Shown: positions 1-12,666, counted from the first letter of the stretch. The stretch is DNA of 64,000 bases from Pegea sp. RAD2-039 (GCA_034620365.1 JAQGEQ010000380.1:434001-498000), one strand, 5' to 3'. Notes: generated by a model not told the origin, from the sequence alone. Program-made: numbers and translations.

Positions 1-553
1 TCAAATTAGTTTTAATAGCTAAGCAAGCTATTCTTTTCATTTTTTGGGAATAATCCAAATTTCTGTATTTTAAATCTTTTTCTTGTTGAATTCTGAATAT
101 AAAAATTCTTGATTGTATTTATCATGCTTTAGATCATAGTCAATTATAATTGAATGACGTTTGAAAGTTTATCTTAAAGTAATTCTTATTTTGAAGTTTC
201 TATTCAATACCAAAACGTTTTTTTCTCAGAACTTGAACCCAGCATTGATAAAACAAAATAGTTAACTTTTGTGCACGAAGTTACTAACAAACACAAATTA
301 CATTTAGTATAAATATTTGGAAGATAGAATTGAGCTTTTATTGATTGATAAGACAAAAATTTAGATTTAATAGAAGCTGAAATACTAATCGAACTTATTA
401 GAAGCCAAATCTAAATTTTGTGGCTAATTTTAATTTATGACCAAACTTAATGAACAAGCTATTTTAACTTTTTTTTATAAAACCTTTCGAAATATATTTG
501 AACATCTATTTTTTTCGGTATTTTTATTTTAATATATTCATAATAATTATATT
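1..553. other. AT-rich flank, no gene seen
   Basis: No ORF, splice-linked exon or repeat that I recognise. It lies beyond the 3' end of the ILKAP-like gene. Confidence 0.6.
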
Positions 554-624
554 ATTTGTAAGGATGTGTGTTAGCGAGAGGTGTTCTCTTCAAGCACTTT
601 CCTTCGCATTTATTGTAATAAATA
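554..624 (+). repeat. Hairpin repeat R1, copy 1
   Basis: First of four copies of a ~70-bp dispersed element (others at 34957, 44585, 61488). Landmarks: GGATGTGTGTTAGCG at the left, an arm pair around GGTGTTCTCTTCAAGCAC, and the right end TTTATTGTAATAAATA. The right end is itself a small inverted repeat and gives AATAAA on both strands. This copy is about 345 bp beyond the ILKAP stop and could supply its minus-strand poly(A) signal (inference). Confidence 0.75.
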
Positions 625-967
625 TTTGCTACATGGTGAGAAATAATATTAGGATATTGTTAAGTAAGATTTCTTAAAATATATTTAATTATTGACCAAC
701 ATTTTTATGTAACCAGTATTTAATATAATAAATTTGTAAAAAGGTAAAAATATTCATTTTATGGTAAAAAATGGAAAACTAAAAACACAAGACTGCGAAC
801 AAAAGGAACTGAAAACATTTCAGCGATGAAAAATATAAAATAAGAAAAGATTTTTTATGATATTTGTAGTAAATCAACTATCAACTTAAAAATTCAGCTT
901 ATCTCCAAAAAAGTAATTCAAATCACCAATACACATTTGATAATTTCATCTCATTTACAACCAAATT

Positions 968-3900
968 TTATAGTTTACAAATTGAAACGATAAGAACAGT
1001 TACATTATCAGAGCTTCCACGTCTGACAGCTTCACTTGCTAGCTTGTTGCAAGCTGTTTCAAAGCGGAATGCTTCAACAGATTTAATGCTATCATTAGGT
1101 GGAACCAGTGAACTATCCTATAAAAACGATAACAACATCTTCTCGCCCATATCATTAAAGTAACTAACCTGGATTATTTGTAAAATGAAGTCGATAGCTT
1201 CTTCTGGATTAAAGACTTTCCAAAGACCATCACATGCCATTAATATAAATCTGTCATCATTTCTAAACTGGTATCGTTTCACATCTGGCACGTTGATTAC
1301 CCCGCATCGCTTGTATTGACCATCTCCTATTGAACGAGACACTTCTAGAATTCCAAGTACACGACCATCTCTACAAAACACCATTCAATTTATTAGATTC
1401 TTTGATTTATTTCGTGAAATTGTTGGTTTCGTGAAAATTGAACAAATAAATGATTAGTCGAAGTCTACATTTCGTGAAAGTTCAAAATAACATCTAGAGG
1501 TCTTGAAATATTTTAAAGTTTTGCTTGTATACACTTAGAGATGGCCTTATAACCAAGTTGATTAACAAATTAGATATTTATGAATCTTCTGAAAGTAACT
1601 TGAGAAAGTTGCAAACTTCTTTCTTTATTTTTATTTACAACCAAACACTAGACATATGTACTAGATACGTGTTTAAGTCTCAAGAAATCTACAACTCAAT
1701 GTTTCACTTTTTACGATATCTAATAGCATGGTTTAGGTTTTAATAGCTCACTCTTATCACACATTTTACAAAATGGTCATCAACTTTTTTGGTCTACAAT
1801 TTTCAAGCAATTTCGAATAAGTTTAACTTAAAAAATACTTAACTTTTTAGAATAAATTTTGTATTTGTTATCTAAAAATAAATCAAGAAGCAACCACAAA
1901 ACATTGACATCATTGAATTATTTACAAACCGCACAAAGCCACCAGATTTTTCGATTCTTTTGCGCTCATCATAATTAGAAGGGTTGTGTTCTTGACTCAA
2001 CGATAACGCCACGTGTTTCTTGATATGTTTTTGATACCGACAAAGTACTGCCTGTAATCATAAATAAGTAATTTTCTGGAATAGTTAAAATACAAATGAC
2101 CTTGCTATCTCCCAAATTCACGATATATAAATTATCATCAAGAACCAGTAACATACAAACAGTAGTCCCATCTTTCCATACTGGCTGACTGATAAAAGTA
2201 TTTAAAAGAAACAAAAATCAGAAAACTAAAATTTGTAGCTTTTAGCTCAAAGTTTATTCATTTCAAAATTTGTTTTGTGATTACTTGTTCGCGGCAAGTT
2301 TTAGAAAATCTTCATCAATTGATTTAAAAGCTTGTATGATACTCCGTTTAATTTCTTTATCGAAACTTGGCGAGTTACCTTCAAAAACAACTTTCAATGA
2401 GTTCTAATTTTTAGTTTTTAAACGTTTAGATATCATACCATTAGGTGAATGTCTTATCAGATGAATGTGAAGATTTTTTGCACAATATTCTGATGCTTGT
2501 TTACCACCATGGCCGTCAAATATAGCAAAATAAGAAGCTCTGTTTCTATATAAGATGGTGAGATTAGAGTGAGTGGGTGAAGTGTTTTCAGCCGTACACC
2601 TAACTTCTTATAAGCTATTTTTGATTTCTAAGTAAATGAACTTTAATATAATTTCCAGGAATTTGGTTAATTGGAAATTTTAGTAATTTTTTGTCTAATT
2701 TAATACACCTTTCCAAAATTAATCACTTGTAAGAATTAAGTTTATCAATAAATATTTTCCATTTTTTAAAGTTACAAATCACTATACTACAAATTATGAA
2801 TATTAGTTGTTATCACAAAAAACTTACATTTTTGGTTTAACTGCTGAGTAATCTTTTATATAATCCAAAATACAGGTGTTTGCATCTTGCATATCATCTC
2901 TTTCACCTTGCCTCTCAGCGACATAAGTGCTCAAAGTTGCTAGAAACCCTAGTAACAACAATATCAAACTGCTGAAAGAAACTTTTATAAGTTAAACAAA
3001 TAATTAATTAAGTTATATATTAGAAAATTATTTTTTATGCCACTGTATTGGTAAAGGCGAAAACGCTAAATTACAACCCACTATAACGGCCATTAGTTTT
3101 GACTACAGTGGACAGTACGCTAAACTATCCCCACTTTTTAGATCCACTTTAGATCTTATCTATCTGGATTTACTCCCATAGCCTTTTAAAGCAAACCACA
3201 AGACAGTGACACTGCTTACCTATAGTCATGGAAGAGAATCCCCGCGCCCGCTAGTTGGTAAAATAGAACCTCAGATGCCACTGGGTTTGAATGAGCCCAC
3301 AATAATTAATTAAACAATTTAAATAAAACTTTTGCTAAAAATTTTCAAACCACCTGAGATGTCTAGTCTTGATGTTTTCAGCGTTTGATCTTCTTCATCT
3401 AAACTACTATTCAAGAATCGCTTTCGGATTTCTTGATTATTCGAAGAAAAAAGTTTTAATATTGGTTAAAAAAATAATAAATGATTTTATTAATCCCAAA
3501 ATTAATTACTAAAACAATTAGAAATTTTTGAAACAAAAACATAATTTTGAATAAAGTCAAATAAAATATTAAATCTTTTAAAATATCGATTTTCGTTTTG
3601 TGAAATAAAACTTTTTCACCATGATAGTAATCAAGATTCACTGCCTGTAACTTGTGCTGTAACTTCAGCATAACAATGTCAAAAGAAGTCCTTGTACAAC
3701 TTTTGTACAAAGTCAACAGGTCCAGAAATAGACATGTCTATTCTGGACTTGTCAGTGTAAGCTTTCTCCACAATAAAGTGTAAGCTCAGAAATAGGCTCA
3801 GAAGCTCTCATAGACTCAGAAGCTCTCATAGGCTCAGAAGCTCTCATAGGCTGGTCTGATAAAAACACTTTCAAGATTCCAACTAAACAGTTAGTCAAAA

Positions 3901-4580
3901 TTTGTCAATGGAAACCTTAAAGACCATATTCTCAAACATCAACTTAACTATATAATTCAAAGCTGAAATATCTGTTAAGAACCCTAAATCTCTCTGAACA
4001 GATTTTTTGGGTTGATACTAATATTTCTACTACTATTAACCCACTTACCATACAAAATCTGTAAAAGTATTTTATCACAAACCAGATAGATCTTCATTGA
4101 CCTATTAACTTAGCTCTTACCAAACCAATATATTATTCCTAACTAAGCTCTCATTATCTGATAAAATTTCTGGTCTGTTTCCATGTCTATGTTACCATTA
4201 GGTCCGACCAGATTGACACAAAAAGAGGGGCATTAAAAAGTTACTTAAGAATTAATCAGGTTTATACTAATTTAAATTACATTTTCCAGGAATTATTTTT
4301 ATCGATTTAGGCATACTATGCAAACAAATATTTATGTTTACTACTACGGAATTTTAATCCTTTCCAACTAGGTCGGACTACTCCTTTGTGCTTATTTCAT
4401 TCAGCTTTTCTCTGTTTTTGGTCATTCACTTCATGACACCTTTTCTCAATATTACAACTACAACTCCTCAATTTGTTTATGAGCCCACTAACTCAAAAAG
4501 TCACATTTTGGATCTTTTATAATAATTCTCTACTAACCTGTTGGCTCCTTTTTTAAAATTGGAGAGTTATTTTTCACACC
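968..4580 (-). CDS. ILKAP: ILKAP-like PP2C serine/threonine phosphatase (5' end missing)
   Basis: Metal-dependent PP2C protein phosphatase, closest by motif to integrin-linked kinase-associated phosphatase. Exons on the minus strand, 5' to 3': 4580-4538, 3431-3354, 2939-2828, 2545-2439, 2378-2285, 2188-2101, 2051-1930, 1370-1169, 1117-968. All have GT/AG borders and phases that chain; the stop is TAA at 970-968. They encode 331 residues. Seen: [15 protein letters not shown] near residues 46-60, FDGHGG (metal-binding Asp88), [38 protein letters not shown] (220-239), ILMACDGLW (Asp262) and RGSSDNVT (Asp319), so all the metal-ligand blocks of the family are present. Human ILKAP is 392 residues, so roughly 50-60 N-terminal residues and the start codon lie upstream of 4580 and were not found. 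The two N-terminal exons (4580-4538, 3431-3354) rest on splice signals and phase only. Family assignment is secure; the N-terminus is tentative. Confidence 0.9.
3040..3300. other. GC-richer block inside ILKAP intron, unassigned
   Basis: This stretch is clearly less AT-rich than its surroundings and has no coding exon that joins the flanking ILKAP exons in phase. Near 3281-3300 a GGGTTTGAATGAGCCCA stretch recalls a tRNA T-arm, but no cloverleaf can be completed. It is probably an old mobile-element fragment. Confidence 0.35.
3720..3748. repeat. Near-perfect 29-bp palindrome
   Basis: The arms GTCCAGAAATAGAC and GTCTATTCTGGAC are separated by two central bases (AT), with one unpaired A. Two TTGTACAA-type palindromes lie just upstream (3692-3711). 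It sits in an intron of the ILKAP-like gene. Confidence 0.8.
3794..3847. repeat. 18-bp tandem repeat, three units
   Basis: Three consecutive units AGRCTCAGAAGCTCTCAT at 3794, 3812 and 3830, differing at one base in the middle unit, followed by a partial AGGCT. Within the ILKAP-like gene. Confidence 0.9.
4150..4310 (+). repeat. Dispersed repeat R2, copy 1
   Basis: Shares ordered blocks with 48925-49100: ATCTGATAAAAT, then GACCAGAT, then CAGGTTTATACTAATTT and CCAGGAATTATTTT. Each block differs by only a few bases from its partner, which indicates two decayed copies of one element. Confidence 0.55.
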
Positions 4581-7500
4581 CTAAAAACAAATAGAAAAAA
4601 TAAACTTATCTGACATTGGACATTTTAAAATAATTTTTTACAATTAGATTCTACTTAGATTATATTATAAAATTTCATATAATAATCAATTCAAAAATAA
4701 CTTTATATGATAATAGAAGTAAATAGAAAATATTCTAAAATAAAATATTCTTATAATTAAATTATAAAAGAAATTATCATAATTACTTGTTTTTCTACTT
4801 GCTTATTCATACTGATATGAGAATAGGAGATTCAAAAAGCTACCCTAAAAAATTAAATAAAACAACAAAAAGTAGTTTAAATTGTTATTCAAAACAACAA
4901 GTTTCAAGTGATTCAAATAAAATCTGTTGAAATATATTCAAAGTAATCAAACCAAAATTGTCAATTAGAAATAAGATTATACAAGAAAACAAAATTTATT
5001 TTTCAAGAAATTTTTCATATAAATACAATATTAACAACTATTAAATACTTTGACCTTCGAATAATCTTTGATTTGGGTCATTTTGACTTTAGATATTTTA
5101 ACAATCATAATTTGTTTTCATTTGATGATAATTTGTTTTGAATTTATTACAAAAGTTCATAAATAGCTTTTATATTAAACTAGATAGATTTTTTAGTTGT
5201 AAACTAAAATATTGATTTGATATTAAAAGAATTTATAAATAAAAAAATAATAAAGCCTTATATAAGTCTGATATCTAAACTAACTTTATAAGCATTGATT
5301 CAATTTGTATAATGATAATAACTATATTATATCAAAAAGTTTCATTATAAAAATGAATAATAAATTACACATATGTTTCATTACAAATTAATCACAACTA
5401 ATTTATTTTGTTTAAAATTCATTTTCTATAACCAAGCTAAGAAATATATTTTAAAAAACTGACTATAGAAAAACAGCTTGCTATTAATATACTTTATAAC
5501 AAAGCTAAATTTCAAGAATAATTATAACTTAGTTTTAATATAATAAATTACTACAATAAAGTTGAAATCAAAAATAAAGAAGTTTTTTATTTATGTAAAA
5601 TTTAATTTCCTTTTTACTGACAAAATTAATTCCGGTTCTCATACTTAATCATTTTTCTTCTTCCAAAAGATTTGGACATTTATATTTTTTATCCTATCAT
5701 TATTATTATTTTATCACATTTGCATGAAAGTACCGACGATTTTGGACTATTTTACGCACTTGCTCTTTTTGATATTTAAGTTAGTACAACAGTAATTAAT
5801 GAATAATTATATTCACATTAGAAAACTCATAAATTTTACGTTTTTTTATTTTTTATCAATAAAAATGAAAGAATGAATAAAATTTACATCAATTAAATAG
5901 CTTATATACTAATCAAACTTATATAGAAAAACAGTAATTCATCATTATGTCAATTGCCTTTCTCACATTACAAGGCTAGCTATTTAGAAGCAAAAAATAT
6001 GGTATTCAAATATGTAATTTAAAACTAAGTTAGAATTTCAAAATTAGGAACTGAAACATAAATTCTGTTTAAACATTGACAATAATACAATATACAAAAC
6101 TTATAGTAATAATATGTATGCACTATAATAGTATTACAGTATAATATTATACAGTATAATTATAGTCGTCACAGGTATTAAAATATTCTGAAAGAAAACT
6201 TGTATATACTTGAAAGGTAATATACAATAACTCACAGAAAATAAATAAATCTATTCAAAATAAGTTTGTCATAAAGAAAAACTTAATTAAGAAGTTCTTT
6301 CGAATTATCAAAAACATTTAAATTGATTACTAGACCATTATTATTGTATTATTTTTACTGTATATTAAGAAGTGAAAATTTTATTCTAGTAATCAAAAAA
6401 ATATATAACAGCTAAAGGTATCTGAATATCCTGAGAAGGAACTAAGTTCATATTAAGAATTTCGTTATTAACCTTTAGTCGCCTTTTTTGTTCTTAAAGT
6501 CCCTAGATGCTGACCTTTTAGTTAGTTTTTGTTGTAGTACCTAAGTAAAGGAAATTTCCCAAGAACGTATATCTGCATCACCTAATGTCTTCTCCTTCCT
6601 TATCGACCTTTGAACTTTAACCCAAAAGGATCGTCGCAAGTCTTTCTTCGCTAAACATCCGTATATTTACAGATCTACATTTTTACATACCCACACGCTT
6701 ATAGAGCTGTGAATTCATTTTCCTAGCTTAGCGGCCTTGAAGCTAAGGCATTCTAGGAATATAGCATTTATATTCTTCCTTATTTTCAAGCTTTTTGGTT
6801 TCCAGGCACCTCATCAGTCTGTTAGAATGCCCAACATTTTCATTTTGTACTCTCTATACCTTTCTTTACCTTAACAGCCACTTCTAGGGTCTTATATTGC
6901 ATTACCTTATTGGTCTCCGCCAGTACTAAGTCCCTGCTAACTGCTGTAGTTACTCTGTATTGAAAGATCTATCGACTATTTTTACAAGAATAGGCTGTGA
7001 GTATCAAATGATATTATACTGCCAAGATACTTGAAGTGCTGCCAAAAAAGTCTTTCACTTTTGATTGTGATATGAGAATGGTAATTGTCAACTTTTGTAC
7101 AAAAACCAGATCCTTTTTTAGTTACGTCCTTTTCTCTTTTGATCACTTAAAAGCTAAAAGATAAAATAGAATTTTACCATAAATGATCGCAAATCACTTT
7201 GCATTATCAGTTAAAATTTATCGTTTATTATACTTAATAAGCTTTCTTAATTAATAAACAAAAATAATGTATGAAATCTCAACAAGAAAAACAAAATTGA
7301 AAAGATAAATCTTGCTATAACCTGAAATTCGTAAAATGAAAATAATATTTTTAGTCCAAACAATAAAGATAAAAATATTTAAAGATAACTTCTAATTTCT
7401 ATATTAGTGTAAGTTTGTTAAGTTAGTACAATACATAAATCTATTAAATACATATGGTAGTCTCAATGAGAAAGATTATTAATATTTTTATAACTGTTTT

Positions 7501-8279
7501 GATTTTCATTCTGTGATTTAAACACTGAAAATTAATTTGACATTGACTTCAACTTGGTTTTATTAATAACTGAATTCTTTAAAAAATCTAGACAATTTAA
7601 CAGAACAATGGTTTTTGTAAAATCTTCCTAAAAAGTCAATAATAGTATTATCAATATCAAAAAGTAAGAAAAACAACAAATATTTAAAATTTTATAGAAT
7701 GAAAGCATAAAGAGCATTTCATTACAGTTATAGTATTGGGATTATAGAACTCATTATGCTAAAATGAGTCAGACAAAGCTTTAAAAGACATATAAACAAA
7801 AAAAAGTTTATATCTGTGTTTATTCTTCTATATTACGAACCTCTTCTAATAATTTGTGATGTTAAAAAAAATAAATAGTTAAATGCTCTGATTTATTCCA
7901 AATCTTGAAATTGGATATAAAATTACAAAAAAAATTAATTTAAACAAGATTTTAATAACCAATTAATTGCAAACTATTTTATACATTCATTTTTTTGATA
8001 TATAAGTTTAACACAGCGAACAGTTTATTATAAAATCTGTAAAAAGATGAAAACAGTTGATTTGGATTCTGTTAATTTCGTGCAATTTATAGTACAGAAG
8101 AAAAGAGAAGTAAATTTGAGACAATCAAACAAATATTCAACAAATTCAAAAAGATATTTTTGCAAGTGATAAGCACAAAAGCAGTGTTAGACTTCAATGT
8201 CAGGGCAATTAAAAAGACTGAGCCAGAAACAAACGATAATGAGACATTTATAATTAGCTGATGGAACAGTTCAGAGAAG
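4581..8279. other. Intergenic, with a LINE relic
   Basis: It should contain the missing first exon of the ILKAP-like gene near its left edge, which I could not identify. Otherwise very AT-rich, apart from the less AT-rich LINE-like segment at 6640-7045. Confidence 0.55.
6640..7045 (-). mobile_element. Decayed non-LTR retrotransposon (LINE) fragment
   Basis: On the minus strand, 7038-7003 reads HFKYLGSIIS, the motif found near the C-terminal side of many LINE reverse transcriptases. In the same frame follow SIDLSIQSNYSS and further RT-like residues, interrupted by several stops. Base composition is less AT-rich than the flanks. No intact domain remains, and both ends are uncertain. Confidence 0.55.
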
Positions 8280-11200
8280 TCAAGCCGTAAAGTATTGATC
8301 TTCATCACTAGTGTTAGAGGCAATAATCACATCAACCACGTGATCAATACTTCCTTCATACTGCTTCAGTAAGCGGCTACATAACTGAGTTTTTGTAAAA
8401 CCCATTTCAGCAAGACATTTTAATTGAGCATGATAAGGATCATCATGAACATCTTCTTTTACTGAATACGGGTCCTCTAGATCAAGCATGTTTGTGGATA
8501 TAGGAAGAGACTTTACCCGTATTCCGTCATCGTTTTTACTAGGTTTAACTCTCGTTTCTTTCTTTCGAATTTTGGTCAGCTTCTTGGTTACTTCATTATT
8601 TTTAGAGTAACCTGAAACTGCTTCAGTTGATGAAGATGGTTGATCTTGAAGGTCTTTGATTTCAGTCTTCAAATCTTCTTCTTTGCTTAACTCCGTACTT
8701 GGAGCTACAAAGATTGAAAAAAATGAAAAAAGGGGATTTTTGTAAGATTTATTTACTTGGATCAACTTCCTTCTCCATAAAAGAAACTGAAAAAGTTTCA
8801 GGAAGATCAAAACATGGAGGAAGAGGAATGATTTCGAAATCACTCATAGCATTCTCATCAATTTTCGGATTCTTATCTGTTTCATTCATCTAAATTACAA
8901 AATGATTAACAACTTTCAACACGAAGTTATTAGCAAACCTTAGAGATAGTAACAAAGCTAGACGTTGACGATTCCAGCTTTGAATTTGTCGCTACTTCAG
9001 AGTTTTGGGGTGTTGGCGGCTCAGGTTCAATAATTGAAGATTTGGGTGGAAAAGAAGATAAATTATCTAATTTTGAGTAAGTTGAAGCAGTTTGTTTTAG
9101 ATTAGAAGCATTTGAATCAATACTGGCTGAATGTTTATATTCTGGTTTTTTCATTGTAATATCTTCATCTTTACTTTGTTGGGTTTTAAATTCGGCAAAG
9201 TAATTGAAGCCAGATTCACTTAAGATTTGATAATCATCAGATGTAGATTTGTGATCACTAAATGGTGTATGAGTTAAGAAATGTGGCTCATACTTGACAC
9301 TTGTATAAAAAGGGAATTGAGCTTTCTTAAAGTGTCTGTTTTCTGGTACGTTTCCAGGATATTGAAAGTGTTGAGTGTTTGCAGGTGTAGGTATCGTATA
9401 ATTATAATTTGATCTTGTAAAGTGATGTGTATAAGATGCAGGGACATTTTGATAACCCAAATTTCCTATTTTTCTTGTTTCTAAGCTTGAAATAGGATAA
9501 AATGGTTTCATATATTCATCATTTTCATGAAAATTTGGTGTGTATTCTGGAAAGTAATCAAACATCAGCTCACTATAAGCAAACTCTTGAAAAGAGTTGA
9601 TTAAAATATAAAATAACTTTTCAATTTATATCAAATATATTTCTTTTTCATTTTAAACTTTACTTGAACTTATAATTGTCGTGAAATTGGAAGGGGAATA
9701 AAATAAAATTAACTACTTCCAGCTCAGCAAATAAAATGATGTAATTACTTAAACAAGTAAATAGAATTTCTTTTAACATTTTGTTAGTGACGGTTTAAGT
9801 AAACTTAGCACAAAGTTCAACATTTACTTTAAGTTTTACAAAATTACAAATGATCTAAAATTAGCAAAACTTTTACATCCCACGTGAAATAGTTCATTAA
9901 ATAATAATTGCTAAAAACAATTAAAATGAATGCAAAGTAAGTTAGTCGACAAAATCACTTCAAATACCTGCAGGAAAGCTTTTGAAAGTTTGATCATCTT
10001 CTGAAAATGCCAAACAATAAAGAAACCTAAACAATAAAGAAGTTGTCTGAAACTGCTTCAACTTACAAATCAAAACTCACTTTGACCCAACTTGCTTGCC
10101 TTCACAAAATACGCCCCATTTTCCAAAATAGAATCCAGAGGAAGAGAGAGCAAGGTGGTTGACTTGAATAAGTATCCCATCGTTACTCTTAACTGCTGGT
10201 AAGTCAATAGTTTCAACAGAAGGACCCCAATTGTTAGAATGTTCATTTGTTTGTGAGTTGTAATCAGCTTGTTGGTTGATCAAAACTAACTAAACAATTT
10301 TCAATGCTAATTATCAGCCTTGTTATTGACAAACAAAGTTACTTGTAGGTTGTTTGGCCAGCGACGTTTTCCAATGTTTCTTAGAGTCCAACTTTTTGTG
10401 AATTTTTCGCCAGTTTTTACAACTACTGTTTCATGTAAGTGTTCATCTCCAAATAAAATATCTGGAGATCTAGGAACAAGAATATTTTAAGTTCTGTAAC
10501 ATCAAGCTAATAGTTAAAAAACTCACAATGCTCCAACATCAATATCTTGTAAAGAGTAATCTGTAACATAATTTTTACTTTGATTAGGCTAAATAAAAAT
10601 ATCTGAAGTTTGAGTTGCTTTAGCAGTAGTATGGAAAGTTTCATCAGTTTTATAGTAAAATGTTAGCAAGATGAGATGTGAACGTAAACTGGAAGGTATA
10701 TTCAGCAAGATGGAAAAATCAAATTGATTTGGTGTTTTTTTTAATTATCATTTTAGTTTCACAAAAAGTGATTGAATGTATCGAACTTTGAGATAAAAAC
10801 AAAACTTCTGGTTTTCTAATTGATGCATAGAAAGTTTAATACTTTTGTTCATAATAAACTTCAGATAAAATATTTCTTACCTTCATCATTTTCATCAGCT
10901 TCAATTTCGACACTCTCTTTATGAAAACCCCTGCAACCAAATAACAATTATAAAAAATCAATTGTCATAAATGTATATAACATTATATTTAATCGAAAAA
11001 ATGTGTAATAAGTAACTATATTAGAGCCTAATTATTAAAACAACTTATGGCAACAAACACTCAAAATTACAGAGAAAAAATGAGATGTTTTGAAAGTCTT
11101 TATAATCACCTGATTTCATCTTTTCTAGAGTTTTCTTTGAACAGATCTAAGTGGGATTTTTTTCCAGCAAACTTATCTAAAATTAAAAAAGTTGTAGTTA

Positions 11201-12666
11201 GAAAACTGCAAGTTTTACACAGATTTGAAAAACTTAGCAAATCATTTGAAACAAATGTTTTATCAAAATAATAAGTACAACTTCAAAATTAGATTAAAAT
11301 ACTGAAAAAAATAAATCATAAAATGTTTAATAATAAATTACTAGAATGTGAAATAAACATACTTTGCTCTACTAAACCATTTATCACAAGTTCAATATTT
11401 GCCAAATTAGATCTAACTTCTTTTTTGAATTCCTAATTTAATAAAAAAAATGAAGAAAATTTAAAATAAAAAGACATTAAATAACTTACTTCAAGTTGAA
11501 GATAACTGCTAGGTGACAAATCATTGGTTACTTTATCGGTCGACAGGTTTGATGCTTCAACTTTTGAAGACTTAGAGGAAGATTTTTCCATTCTAACTTT
11601 AGTTTCAAAACCACTTGTGCTACACAGAAAAATATTTTGGTAGAGGAAATGAAAAGAAGATATCAATAAAAGTCAAGTTTATAAAAATCTAGATTATAAT
11701 TGTGAACAAGTTTCTACTATCTATCTAAATGAATGATTTCAAAAAGTAAACATATTCTAAGAAAATTCAGCATGAAAAAAGCTACTTTGAGATGCAGAGC
11801 TCTTTGTCGTATTTGATTTGATTATTATTCTAGAAAAACATAGAAAAAATCAAAAAATTTCATTTTTAGTTCCAACTATTAGAATCTACATTAAAATAAT
11901 ATTCATTATTAAAGTTTTCTTTTAATAAATAATTATTTGCAAAAATTAAAAGAATAAATCACCACCTCATTTTCACTAAAATCAATTCGTTTGGTTTCCA
12001 AATAAATAGTCAGTTGATGAGAAGCATTCTTACAATACTATGAATGAGAACAATATTATTAAAAATATTATCAATAGGGTAATCAAAATTTATAATACTT
12101 TTATTGTAAACTAAATACTTTAATAGTTTTGAAACAATTTGTATAAAATTATCAATTTTTATATTTTGAACTAATGAACAGTTTTAATTGAAAATTGTTT
12201 TTAAATGTTCTTTAAAAACTTACATTTAATGCTATTTCATATCTGTCTGTATGAAAAAAAGTAAAAGATAAAACATCAAACTGTTATAAGCAAGGAAATC
12301 ATTAAAAAAGCTTATAAATAATATTTGCAGTAAACAAGCTCTAAAGACAATAAATAAATTTCAATTTGAGTTTTTATTTCAACTTATTAATTTTTGATTT
12401 AATTATTTATTTATTTAGAAAAAGAAAAAAAGTACCTTGATTTAAAATTGGAAACTGTAAATCTCTTGACTTGAAAACAAAAATACAATTTGCAGGAAGT
12501 TTAAATATAAGAGAAAGGCATATCTAAATAAAAAGAAGTTGAAAAATTTAGATTTAAACAATTAGTTCACCTTAGAATAAACATCATCCCATTTTTCTGT
12601 GTAAGGAAAATCAAATTCTTCAGTTTTATCTGATATTTTCACAAATAGTTTGTACATAAAGACCAT
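8280..12666 (-). CDS. NBR1: NBR1-type selective autophagy receptor (PB1-FW-UBA)
   Basis: Receptor that links ubiquitinated cargo to Atg8/LC3 membranes. Sixteen minus-strand exons: 12666-12571, 12523-12436, 12246-12224, 12037-11966, 11829-11786, 11619-11490, 11432-11363, 11176-11110, 10930-10881, 10560-10527, 10469-10343, 10289-10081, 10026-9968, 9585-8939, 8889-8757, 8704-8280. They sum to 2274 bp, 757 residues, with every phase matching. Residues ~5-93 form a PB1 domain (YKLFVKI at the start, RYEIAL near the end). Residues ~150-175 are a short helical, possibly coiled-coil stretch. Residues ~230-350 form the FW domain (GEKFTKSWTLRNIG, RRWPNN, FYFGKWGVFCEGKQVG). The C-terminus is a UBA domain (~705-744, LAEMGF, GSIDHVVDVI). 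LIR-like motifs: DDYQIL (Tyr475) and SDFEII (Phe590). No cysteine pattern for the usual ZZ finger is seen between PB1 and FW. The start ATG at 12666 lies 18 nt after a candidate acceptor. Two exons are very small (23 and 34 bp). Confidence 0.93.

Noticed and set aside
1525..1743. Plus-strand 72-codon ORF in an ILKAP intron
   Set aside because: No domain, low-complexity AT-driven composition, and inside a well-bounded intron.
3240..3310. Possible tRNA gene
   Set aside because: A T-arm-like GGGTTTGAATGAGCCC is present, but the D arm, anticodon arm and acceptor stem cannot be paired around it.
8699..8893. Plus-strand 64-codon ORF
   Set aside because: Antisense to the NBR1 exon carrying the LIR-like motif and to its intron.
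11047..11271. Plus-strand 74-codon ORF
   Set aside because: It lies opposite an NBR1 exon (11176-11110) that is fixed by splice phase, and shows no domain.
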